DNA of 64,000 bases from assembly GCF_040712315.1 (NCBI RefSeq), contig NC_134017.1:52911136-52975135 (forward strand). Reading direction: 5' to 3'. This DNA comes from Castanea sativa (lineage: Eukaryota > Streptophyta > Magnoliopsida > Fagales > Fagaceae). A program made the translations under genes and the position numbers. The notes under the pieces were generated by a model. It was not told the DNA's origin and searched no databases. It saw only the letters and a program-made list of their open reading frames with translations. Shown piece after piece: positions 22,641-31,739 of the stretch. Positions within the stretch are counted from its first letter, which is position 1; the number at the start of each line of letters is the position of its first letter.

Positions 22641-24191
22641 GGGGGAGAAGAGTTTCAACCTATGGCGTCCACTTCTGATAATTGCTCTTTATTATCAGAC
22701 CAAGACACCAATCAGTTTTTGGTGTAGGCGGGGATTGAACCCCAGATTTCTTATACAACCATCAGAGATTTTACCAGCTGACAGTTATACTAAATAAGTT
22801 AGTGTGAAAGAGTAAATAAGTAGTAGTATTTTAAATTAAACTCATGTCTAAACCTCTAGGCTACAAGAAAAAGTTGAATTTGCCCTCTACTTATCACTGT
22901 TGTGGTGTTGTGGTCAAGAAAGTATACCATGTTTCAGTAATACCAAGTCAGCCTCAGATTTGGTGTTTCATGCCTAATAAATGTTTGACATCTGTCCAAG
23001 AAAAGCCACCTCAGTTTACTCCACTATCTCAAACAAAAATACAATCTTGCCCTTAAAATTTTTTTAGAACGCACCACTTGCTACTCTCTTTGTCTCTACC
23101 ATCTTTTCTCATTCAAATTAAATTCCCAAACTCAAACCCTGAAAACTTTTGTTCCCTTCTACTTACTGTTCTATCTGAAGAATCAAGCTTTAAGTTCAAA
23201 TTGAAGCCTTGAATGCCAAGAGGGTCGAATTTGGTAGCTAGGCACTAACTTGTGGATTTTGGGGTAATTCATTGAAGATTTGGAGTTTTATGATTTTTAC
23301 CTGTCCCTAACTCGAAAATTTTGGGGATTTTTATTTTTGGAGCTTAATTTGAGATGATTGTACCACTTTCCCTCTCCTGTGTGTGTTTGTTTCTATAAAA
23401 AAAAAAAAAAAAAGACTTGGAAAAATTCATTTAGAAAAAAAAAATGCCACCTTGCTTTCTGTAGGTCATGTAAGATGTAGCATGTAGGAAAATTAATCAT
23501 AATGGGCAGAATGACAAACTAAAATTCACTCCTTCCCATCCACTTCCAGAAAGATTTATTCTCACAAATATTGTATAATCTGCCAGTCACAGCAGCCCTA
23601 ATCTATAATATATAATAATATATATAAAACTAAAGACTTTTCAATTTATATCAATTTATAATCTATAATAATATATATAAAACCAATGAAGTTTCATTTC
23701 GTATTTAATAAGACGTTTAATTCATTATTGAAAAACACTTGTTTGCATTACATACAAAACCAAAATAGCAGAAGACTTGAGGGTGTTTGGATTGGCCTAT
23801 TTTCAATTACATAACTCAAAAACTTTAACTCAAAACTCAAAATTCGTGAGACCCATTAGTTGAAATATTGTTTGATTCAATTTTCAGTTTGTGTTTTCAA
23901 AACTCATATCTCAAAATTTTGAGTTTTGAGAATAAAAAATGAGAACACCTAGAGGCTGCTTTCACTTTTAAGATAAATGAGTTTTGTGACATTACTCCCA
24001 CTTCAGTGTAGTGTCACATCGCCCTCAGAGCCGTTGGAAGCTTTGGCTGTGCCAAATGCCAGTTATGGCCTCTATTTTTCTCTATTTTCTTTACACCTCT
24101 TTAATCCTCTTCGACTTCTCCATTTACTTCATTTACTCCCACTCCTTCTCCGTTAACACCTCTCACCCACCTACCAATATACCATTAGTTC
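22641..24191. other. No gene recognised
   Basis: Contains a fragment of the TTAGTGTGAAAGAG repeat near 22800, a 70-residue frame at 22844-23056 with no recognisable features, an A run near 23398, and T-rich, pyrimidine-rich sequence. Nothing is supported as a gene. Confidence 0.5.
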
Positions 24192-24245
24192 AAACTTTTG
24201 CCTTTTTTTGGTTTCTCAAAAAAAAAAAAAAAACTTTTGCCTTTT
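24192..24245 (+). mobile_element. A-tail micro-insertion with 15-bp target duplication
   Basis: AAACTTTTGCCTTTT at 24192-24206 and 24231-24245 brackets a 24-base insert reading TTTGGTTTCTC plus an A run. Confidence 0.65.
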
Positions 24246-25606
24246 CTTTTATTGCTCAGAGCCTCAGACTTCTCACTTGTTCCATTTTTTCACAAGCTAC
24301 CCTTAACCCAGCACAAACCGAGAGGAAGAAGGAGTCCCAGCCAGAAACAAGCACACCCCGACACGTCTGATACCGGCGCCGTCACCGGTTTGAGTCTGAT
24401 CCTTGTACTGCTCAGGTAAAAACGTTTTCCCTCTCTCCCTCTATAAACCCACTATGCTCTGTTTCATTTAATATAAATTTTGTGGAAAAATTTCATGAAC
24501 TTGGTTGATTGTGTCTCTCCAATGTACTCTCTTAAACATCTATGGGTTTTGTGAAAATTTTATACTTCGGCAACAACTGATGTGGAAAACCCGAAATGGG
24601 TCTTATTTCATACATGTTATGGTATATTGTAAAAACTCTAATTTGCTTGATGTGGGTCTTGTGCTGATAGTTTTGAGATACTCTCAGTTCATCAGCTCCG
24701 ACCTCTGCCCAGGTGACCACGTTTTCTCTCTCTCCCTCCGTAAACCCACCTTGCTCTGTTTTGTGTTCCTCTAAATTTCAACGTTTGTATTTCAAAGTTT
24801 TTGTTCAGGTGCTCTGTTTTGATTTTGTTTGTGTTTGAATGTTTTTTTTTTTCAATTTCTCTAAACATTGATGGGTTTTGTAAAATAATAAAATTTGTGT
24901 ATGATGGAATTTGTGTCTGATGGGTTTTGTAAAATAATCGACTTTCTGTGATGAAATGTGGACTGAGAAACTTTGATTCGGGTATATGTTATGGGTTATT
25001 GTATGGGTCAGCACTGGTTTATGCTAAAAATCCCATCTTTTTGTGACTTTGTTTGCCATTGTGTGTGGTGAGTCTTTAATAAATGTTCGTTGCTTCTGTT
25101 TCCCTTCTTTTCTTTATATTGATGGTTTATTAGAAATTTCATATTTTGAAGCACTCCTTTATAATCACTTAAAGGGACTCTGTGTGTGATTTATTATAAA
25201 TTCAATATATATGGTCATTTCTTCTTGACAAGAGTGGCTGCTTTCTTTCTAATAACGAAGTGTACAACTGGGTTTATTCTTTCTCTTGGATCAGATTGAG
25301 TCATCACTTTTATTTTGTAACTTTGTTTTGTAATTCTATAAAACTTGAGGTTCTGTCTACTTGAGGTTGCATCCTCTTCATTGTCAAAGCCTTGTTGACA
25401 ATGTATTTTGTAACTTATATATTATTCCTATAATTTGACAATGGAATATGTTATATCATCTTTATGTTAATATTCAAATGTTTTTTTTTTTTTATATATA
25501 TATATTGCTTCCTGGATATGTAAATTAGATTGTTTACAATGCACAGGTTATGTCAGAATGTTGATATTTATGTATTTGATTAGTTTATTTATGTCAAAGC
25601 ATTGTT
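24246..25606 (+). other. Possible untranslated leader of an unidentified gene, cut by the copia insertion
   Basis: A GC-richer patch at 24300-24420 ends CTGCTCAG followed by GTAAAAAC, a good exon/donor boundary. A related segment at about 24690-24770 repeats CTGCCCAGGTGACCACG and the following CTCTCTCCCTC...AAACCCACC. The rest looks intronic (T-rich). No long frame follows before the retrotransposon at 25612. It could be the 5' end of a real transcription unit or a relic; the sequence alone does not decide. Confidence 0.25.
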
Positions 25607-25611
25607 GATAA

Positions 25612-25648
25612 TGTTGGGTGCTAGTTTAGAATATGGCTAGGAGTAGAA
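25612..25648 (-). mobile_element. Copia 3' LTR, distal piece (split by Helitron)
   Basis: TGTTGGGTGCTAG...GAGTAGAA matches the first bases of the sister LTR at 32474. The LTR resumes at 27978 with TTTAGTATTTAAG, exactly where the sister LTR continues. Confidence 0.92.
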
Positions 25649-25935
25649 TCTATATCTATACTACTATTTAAGGGGCTCCCCCTATTTGGATTCCACATTT
25701 TGGATGCCTAAAATACCCTCATCATATCCACTTACAAGTTTTCAACTATCGAGGATAAATAAGTAAATTAAAACTCTTACACTTTAAAACCCACAAACTC
25801 ACGTAGCTTTGCAGTTTCTATCTCACTTTCTATCTCTCATTCTTCTTCAGATTGAAGACATTTAGTTTAATTCTACATCCTCCTTTCTTTTTCTTCAGAT
25901 TAAAGACATTTATTGATAGAGGTTTCAACAAATTT

Positions 25936-26640
25936 CCAGGTTCTATCTTTTACAAGTTCCTCTTTGTTTTCTTTTCTTTGATTTATGATTGACTTTCTTT
26001 GAACTTTACTTTTTTTTTCTTTTTTTTTTTATATGTATCACATAACTCTCTTTTTATTTCTTTTTTCTTGTAAATGTAATTTTGAAATGAATGGTTCCTT
26101 CATATACTTTACCACTGTACTTCTTAATGAACTGTCACTTCATGTTGTAGGTATTGTGATCCAAAGACAGGGCTGCCTTATGCTACAAAAGAAGCATTCA
26201 ACTAACAAATTTTCAGGTTCTATCTTTTACAAATTCCTCTTTATTTTCTTTTCTTTGGTTTATGATTGACTTTCTTTGAGTTCTACTTTCTTTTTCTTTT
26301 TCTTTTTTATGTGTATCACGTTAACTCTTTTTTTTTTTTTTTAAATGTAATTTTGAAATTTTGAATTGAAATAAAAATAGTTACTACAATACTCCCTGAT
26401 TAATGATCAAAATATAAATGATTTCCTTCTATTTCCTCACTTCTTCTTTTTTTTACTATCATTGTATATGTTTTTGGCGTTAAAGTTTTTTAGTTTTTAT
26501 TTTTATTTTTTTATTACCATTATTGTATATGTTTTTGGCGTTAAAGTTTTTTAGTTTTTTTTTTTATTTTTTTTTTATTACCATCATTGTATATGTTTTT
26601 GGCGTTAAATTTTTTTTATTTAGTTATTTATTTAAATTTT
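25936..26640 (+). repeat. Internal repeats of the Helitron
   Basis: AGGTTCTATCTTTTACAA and about 70 following bases at about 25938 recur at about 26214. TATATGTTTTTGGCGTTAAA recurs three times, near 26465, 26527 and 26591. Confidence 0.7.
26152..26199 (+). pseudogene. Captured exon scrap resembling the YL1/SWC2 C-terminal domain
   Basis: Directly after an acceptor-like TTGTAG, the frame reads YCDPKTGLPYATKEAF. From memory, this closely matches the conserved KYRDPKTGLPYATKEAF stretch of the YL1_C domain in the SWR1 chromatin-remodelling subunit SWC2 (VPS72). The Arg-to-Cys change corresponds to a CGT-to-TGT transition. Only about 16 residues are present and a stop follows (ACTAACAA). It lies inside the Helitron, a class known to capture host exons. 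It is non-functional; the identity rests on motif recognition and is not certain. Confidence 0.5.
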
Positions 26641-27977
26641 TGATGATGTGGTGATTAAATTTTAAAGAGTCCATGATAGAGTTAAATTCTAAAAAATCTT
26701 TATCTTCTATTTCCTCACTTTTTTTTTTTTTTTAAAGAGTTCATGATTAGATTTTAAGAGTCCTCAATTTTAATGTCCAAAATACTCTCAAATTTATCAG
26801 TTTGTAAAACTTAAATGATAGGGTTAAAAATGTGAAAAAAAAAAAAAAAAACCACATTCAAACATGTTTCTCAAAAAAAAAAACACTTTCAATTTTGTTT
26901 TTGTTTTTTTATTAAACCACTTTAATTCTATAACAAAAGTTTCGGATAAAAAATAAAAACCACGTTCAATTTTTTTTTTTTTTTAAAAACTTTCAATTCT
27001 ATAACAAAATTTCCAGATAACTCCCATAAAAATAAAAAGTTTAGGATAAAAATAAAAACCACGGTCAAATTTTCCCTAAAAAAAAACCCATGTTCAATTT
27101 TTTTTAGAAAAAAAAAAAACCACTTTCAATTCTATAACAAAAGTTTCGGATAACTACTCTGCTAAAAAAAATTGAAAGTTAAAAAAAAAAAAATCCAAAA
27201 ACTTTTAAATACCACGTCAAAACCCAACCCACGTTTAGATTCTTACCAAAAAAAAAAATTTATCTTTGACAAGAGTTTCGGATACCACATCCTAACCCAA
27301 CCCACGTTCAGCCCTATCAAAAAAAAAAAACATTTTTTTTTACAAGAGTTTCAGATAACTATGACTAAAATAACTGAAGGAAGTTAAAAAAAATGTAACA
27401 CATGTATATATTTTGAAATTGAGATTCTTATTAAAAAAAAAAAAAAAAACCCACATCTCTAACAACTACTACTATAAAAAGTGAAGGAAGTTAAAAATCT
27501 ACAACACGTCTTGGTTGGTGTTCATAGTAAGCCTTTAATCGAGGCTGCTTCAGGATTTTACACCATTGTACAATTATGAGAGCAGAACTTGAGTTCCAGC
27601 CGAGAGGGTTAATTGGTGAGTTGAGTGTTTGGAGGTATGGGTTTTAATTTAGAGATTTTGTGAGTGTGTTTGTGTTTTTTGTTTGAACTTTCATTTAGAG
27701 ATTTTGTGAGTTGAGTGTTATGTGTGATAAAATAATTAACCTTTATCCAAAAGGTAGAAGAGTCTCTAAGCACGCATAAAACAATTACCAAACGCCTAAA
27801 ACTTAGCAATGTGGGAAATCTTTTTTGTTTTCCAGTTTTTAATATTCATCATACCCCTAGGTTTTTTTTGTGATTGAAAAATGTAGTATTCCCAAATTAT
27901 AATAAATACTTTAAATTAACCCTTACCCAAAAAATAGAAGAGCTTCTGAGCACGTGCAGCGCGTGGTCAGAGGCTAG

Positions 27978-28327
27978 TTTAGTATTTAAGTTGCTGATAT
28001 GCTTTTAGTATTTAAGTTGCTGATATGCTAGATATGAAAAAAAAAAAAAAAAAAAAAAACAGAGTATTACAGAAACTCTATTGCTGAATTTCGGATGTTA
28101 CAACTTCATTTACAACTCACATCTATATATAGATGTTAGGAGTTTAGGATGACTACAAGCTTCAAGTATACTACAGAAGTTTGCTTCATTTCTCTTTAAT
28201 TGACACTTGTCCATGAGGTGTCTACTTGCATAGTGCTGGATTCTTCATTTGTTGACACTTGGATTTCAGTTGCTTCTTTCTTTGACACATAGGGAGCCAC
28301 TTGTCAATTGCAAATTACATTTTAACA
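27978..28327 (-). mobile_element. Copia 3' LTR, proximal piece, with 26-bp tandem duplication
   Basis: The piece continues the LTR to its terminus ATTTTAACA at 28327. Compared with the sister LTR, TTAGTATTTAAGTTGCTGAT and the next bases occur twice in tandem (about 27979-28028). It is otherwise very similar, including the A run and the inner CATCTATATATAGATG palindrome. Confidence 0.9.
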
Positions 28328-28336
28328 CCCCCTCTT
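28328..28336 (-). promoter_or_regulatory. Copia polypurine tract
   Basis: On the minus strand AAGAGGGGG lies immediately upstream of the 3' LTR. It is the primer site for plus-strand DNA synthesis. Confidence 0.85.
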
Positions 28337-28992
28337 AATTTGTAATTCCCACATTTTCTTGAACTCTTCCAATTTTTCGGAAGTACCAACTTTTGTAAAA
28401 ACATCTGCTAGTTGCTCATTTGTGTTGACAAAGTTGAGCTGTATTTCTTCTTCTTGCACCAATTTTCTGATGAAGTGATGGCGGAGTTCAATGTGCTTTG
28501 TTCTACTGTGAAACACTGGATTTTTGGTCATAGCAATGGCTGACATGTTGTCACAGTGGATGATGGTTGGCATCTCTTCACTTTGTTGCATGTTCAAAAG
28601 AATTCTTCTTAGCCATACAGCTTCACATGCTGCATCTGTTGCTGCTATGTATTCGGCTTTGGCTGATGATAATGCAACGGTTTTTTGCTTCTTTGAGGAC
28701 CAAGAAATTGGTTTTGTACCTAGGTCTTATTTACTTATCAAAAAAAAAGAAAAAAAAAGAAATTGGTTTTGTACCTAGGCAAAAATAAGTAACCAGAAGT
28801 GCTCTTGCGGTCATCAATTGAACCTGCCCAGTCGCTATCTGTATATTCCACTAGCTTGCTGTCTTTTTCTTTCACATATTTGATGCCAAGTTTCTTTGTA
28901 CCTTTTAGGTAGCGTAGAATTCTTTTTGCTGCTGTGAGGTGGATTTTGCTTGGTTCATTCATGAATCTGGAAATAAGACTGATTGGTTGCAC
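28331..28992 (-). pseudogene. Copia RNase H domain, broken
   Basis: The domain degrades the RNA strand of the RNA:DNA hybrid during reverse transcription. The minus strand reads first KRILRYLKGTKKLGIKYV, then YTDSDWAGSIDDRKSTSGY, and after a frame break HCDNMSAIAMTKNPVFHSRT, KHIELRHHFIRKLV and LADVFTK, ending near 28322. The DSDWAG and CDN...AI...NPVFH...RTKHI motifs are those of copia RNase H. The frame is lost near 28780 by a one-base insertion and at 28703-28779 by an A-tailed micro-insertion. The domain is decayed in this copy. Confidence 0.88.
28703..28779 (+). mobile_element. A-tail micro-insertion with 22-bp target duplication, inside RNase H
   Basis: AGAAATTGGTTTTGTACCTA+GG at 28703-28724 and 28758-28779 brackets 33 bases reading TCTTATTTACTTATC followed by an A-rich run. 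TTTACTTATC plus poly(A) is a typical SINE 3' end. The insertion interrupts coding sequence, which dates it after the copia element. Confidence 0.85.
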
Positions 28993-30775
28993 AATATCTT
29001 GTGTTTGTTAAATAAATTAAGCTTCCAACCAAACTTCGATAATTTCTTGCATCAACTTTTTCTGCGCCATCGTTGTTCATTTGGAACCTTTTAAGTAGAT
29101 CTTCAAGATATTTTTCTTGAGAAATAAATATTTCTCCTTTGCATTGACGTACTTCGATCCCTAGAAAATATTTCATGGGACCTAAGTCTGTCATTTCATA
29201 TTCTTTCATCAATGCTCCTTTAAATTCTGCAACCATCTCTGGGTTTGTACCAGCATAAATAAGATCATCAACATATAAACAAACTAAAAGAAGATCTTTT
29301 ATACCTTTTTTCTTGACATATAGTGATGGTTCACTTGGACTTCTTTGGAATCCATTTTGCTGAAAATATGAGTCAATTTTGCTATTCCATGCTCGCAGCG
29401 CTTGCTTTAGTCCATATAAGGCCTTTTTGAGATGATAGACCTTGTCTTCTTTTCCTTTCTGCACATAGCCTGGTGGTTGTTCGACATATACCTCTTCTTC
29501 GAGTTCTCCATTTAAGAATGCCACTTTTACGTCAAGCTGGAAAACATGTAGCTCCATTTGGGCTGCTATGGCTAGGACAGTTCTGATAGTTTCCATGCCA
29601 GTAACTGGGGCAAAAGTTTCATTGAAATCCACACCTGGTTGTTGTGAGTAGCCTTTTGCCACTAATCGCACCTTGTGCTTTTGAATTGAACCATCTTCTT
29701 TGTACTTGGTCTTATAGACCCATTTTAGCCAGATTACTTCTTTCTTTTCAGGCTGATCAACAATGTCCCATGTGTTGTTCTTTTCAATAGTTGCAATTTC
29801 ATCATCCATTGCTTTTTTCCAGACTTCTTCTTTAGCTACTTCTTCAAAATTTTGACGCTCACATGCAAAAAATGCTACATTAGATGATTCATAAATTTCT
29901 TTGAGAGAACGTACTCTTCCTGGTGGAGTTTCAAACTCTGAAGATGTTCCAATTGATGGACTTGTTCTTGCTGATGGGCTGTGCAATGGATTTGAACTTG
30001 GAGCTGATTGAGAGCTTGAACCTTCTTGATTTATCATTGGTTCAATAATCTCGAATAGTTTTGGCCCTTGATTTGAATCGCTTTCCCACTTCCATGTTGC
30101 TGATTCATCAAAGATAACATCACGAGAAATCACTATCTTGTTTGTCTTGGGATTGTAAAGGCAGTAGCCTTTTGATTCATTGCTGTAGCCGACAAAGATG
30201 TTCCTTTCTCCTTTTTCATCGAACTTTTCTCTTTCTTGTTTTGGAATATGAGCATAAGCAACACATCCAAACACTTTTAGTTGATGAACTTGAGGTTTCT
30301 GTCCATGCCAAGCTTGATAAGGAGTCTTGTTCAGAACAGCCTTTGTAGGAGACCTGTTTAAGATATAAACAGTAGTGTTAACTGCTTCAGCCCAAAAATT
30401 ATTTGATAGTCCTTTCCATTTTAACATGCTTCGTACCATTTCCTCAATTGTATGGTTTTTGCGCTCTGCCACGCCATTTTGTTGTGGAGTATGACGAACT
30501 GTGAGTTGTCTTTGAATGCCTTGCTCTTTGCAATATTTTTGGAAAGGTCCATAAATAAATTCTCCACCACGATCTGTTCTGAGAGTCTTCATTTTTCTGC
30601 CACTTTGTTTCTCTGCAAAAGCTTTAAACTGAAGAAAAACATTAAAAGCCTCTGATTTTTGTTTAAGAAAATAGACCCACATCATTCTAGTATAGTGATC
30701 AACAAATAAGAGAAAGTATCTATTATCATTGAGTGATGGGGTTCTTGTTGGTCCACAAATATCAGCATGCACCAA
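28955..30775 (-). CDS. Copia integrase and reverse transcriptase, long open frame
   Basis: This open frame of 606 residues is part of the copia polyprotein. The first ~170 residues are the integrase core: VHADICGPT (first Asp), then LRTDRGGEFI (second Asp) and QQNGVAERKNHTI (the Glu), followed by WAEAVNTTVYILNRSP. Around residues 330-560 is the reverse transcriptase: VYKTKYKEDGSIQKHKVRLV, LDVKVAFLNGELEEEVYVEQ, then CLYVDDLIYAGT with the YVDD active site intact. The catalytic Asp in LDVKVAFLNG is kept; its usual Ser is Val. The frame starts inside the polyprotein after an upstream stop and runs out into RNase H near 28955. Integrase inserts the cDNA and reverse transcriptase makes it. The open length suggests a fairly young element, though it is not autonomous. 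Confidence 0.92.
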   Translation of the reverse strand: MVHADICGPTRTPSLNDNRYFLLFVDHYTRMMWVYFLKQKSEAFNVFLQFKAFAEKQSGRKMKTLRTDRGGEFIYGPFQKYCKEQGIQRQLTVRHTPQQNGVAERKNHTIEEMVRSMLKWKGLSNNFWAEAVNTTVYILNRSPTKAVLNKTPYQAWHGQKPQVHQLKVFGCVAYAHIPKQEREKFDEKGERNIFVGYSNESKGYCLYNPKTNKIVISRDVIFDESATWKWESDSNQGPKLFEIIEPMINQEGSSSQSAPSSNPLHSPSARTSPSIGTSSEFETPPGRVRSLKEIYESSNVAFFACERQNFEEVAKEEVWKKAMDDEIATIEKNNTWDIVDQPEKKEVIWLKWVYKTKYKEDGSIQKHKVRLVAKGYSQQPGVDFNETFAPVTGMETIRTVLAIAAQMELHVFQLDVKVAFLNGELEEEVYVEQPPGYVQKGKEDKVYHLKKALYGLKQALRAWNSKIDSYFQQNGFQRSPSEPSLYVKKKGIKDLLLVCLYVDDLIYAGTNPEMVAEFKGALMKEYEMTDLGPMKYFLGIEVRQCKGEIFISQEKYLEDLLKRFQMNNDGAEKVDARNYRSLVGSLIYLTNTRYCATNQSYFQIHE

Positions 30776-30969
30776 TTCAAGTGGTGCTCAGGCTCTCCAT
30801 GCAGTTTTTGGAAACGGGAGCCTATGCATTTTTCCATAAATACAGCCTTCACAGACTTGATTTAGCTTAGCAATAGGAGGCAATCCTAGAACCATATTTT
30901 TATCCTTCAGCAATTTGAGGCCATTATAATTTAAATGTCCATATCTTAAATGCCACAAATATGCTTCAT
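30776..30969 (-). pseudogene. Copia GAG-pre-integrase region, two frame breaks
   Basis: In the frame between protease and integrase the minus strand reads HLRYGHLNYNGLKLLKD, then CEGCIYGKMHRLPFPK, the zinc-binding HHCC region preceding copia integrase. A stop (TGA after WRA) separates it from LELVHADICGPT, and a frame break separates it from the protease ORF. Confidence 0.8.
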
Positions 30970-31401
30970 CTATTTTTCTGTCTTGAAGGCAAAATTCTCA
31001 GCTAGTGGCATAGTGAGAGGAAAAACATTTTTAGAATTCATTTTTACTTTTGCCACTATGGAATTATTCTTCTTATCTATGATTGTCCCTTCATCATCAT
31101 CAAAATTTGTTTTGTAGCCTTTCCTTAATAATTGTCCAAGACTTAATAGATTTGCAGCTAAACCAGGAACAAAATGCACATCATAGATAAGTTTAGAGTT
31201 ACCTCCTTTTGATTCAACAGCTACTACACCTTTTCCTTTGATGTCATGAAATTTTCCATCTCCAAGCTTCACTTTGGATGTGTAGCCTTCATCAAGACTC
31301 ACGAAAAATTCTTTGCTTCCTGTCATATGATTACTGCAAGCACTATCCAGATACCATGTACTTCTTGGTTCTTGTTGTACAGACATACATGAGAAAAACA
31401 C
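30970..31401 (-). CDS. Copia protease domain
   Basis: A 143-residue frame contains STWYLDSACSNHMTG, the retropepsin active-site motif of plant copia elements (WxLDSGAxxHMT; here DSAC), followed by VKLGDGKFHDIKGKGVV and FVPGLAANLLSLGQLL. These are the flap and C-terminal signatures. The enzyme cleaves the Gag-Pol polyprotein in the virus-like particle. The frame is separated from gag upstream and from integrase downstream by frame breaks, so in this copy it would not be made as part of a full polyprotein. Confidence 0.88.
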   Translation of the reverse strand: MFFSCMSVQQEPRSTWYLDSACSNHMTGSKEFFVSLDEGYTSKVKLGDGKFHDIKGKGVVAVESKGGNSKLIYDVHFVPGLAANLLSLGQLLRKGYKTNFDDDEGTIIDKKNNSIVAKVKMNSKNVFPLTMPLAENFAFKTEK

Positions 31402-31739
31402 TTGTGCATTTTCAACTTCCTTAGTGAAGTTGGCATCATGTTCTTCTTTAGCCCTTTTATCATCGTTATACCAGCAGTCTCTTTGAGAGTGATTTGGGAT
31501 TTTACACTTAGTGCATCGAAAATAGCAGCTTTTGGACTCATGTCTAGATTTTTTACAGATTATTCATTGAGAGTCAGAGTTACTAGAGAAATTTCTTTGG
31601 CTTGAAAAACTTCTTTTTCCTCTGCCTCGACCCCTAAAATTCTGTTTTCCTCGTCCTCCTCCAGTTTGATTCCTTTGTTGGGAGGAACTGCTGGCTTTAT
31701 TCTCTTGTTCATTTTTTGTGTTTTTATTGTCTGTACTTT
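31402..31739 (-). pseudogene. Copia gag zinc knuckle region, broken
   Basis: On the minus strand, joined across a frame break, the sequence shows a CCHC knuckle of the form CTKCKIPNHSQRDCWYND. It is preceded by a basic, Gly/Arg-rich stretch (31600-31690) typical of the nucleocapsid part of copia gag. Confidence 0.7.

Larger units (their letters stand above)
25649..27977 (+). mobile_element. Non-autonomous Helitron, 2329 bp, inserted at A^T
   Basis: It begins TCTATATCTATACTAC and ends GGCTAG. A hairpin-forming GCACGTGCAGCGCGTG lies about 11 bases before the end. It sits precisely between A (25648) and T (27978), and the unoccupied site GTAGAATTTAG is preserved in the sister LTR at 32509-32519, so both boundaries are proved to the base. 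TC start, CTAG end, terminal hairpin, A^T insertion and no target duplication are the Helitron criteria. It encodes no Rep/helicase. The interior is dominated by A and T runs and internal repeats, and a second hairpin-less terminus-like segment lies at 27733-27770. Confidence 0.93.

Noticed and set aside
24011..24419. 119-residue ORF with hydrophobic start
   Set aside because: It runs through an A-tail micro-insertion and a poly-Lys stretch and has no recognisable domain.
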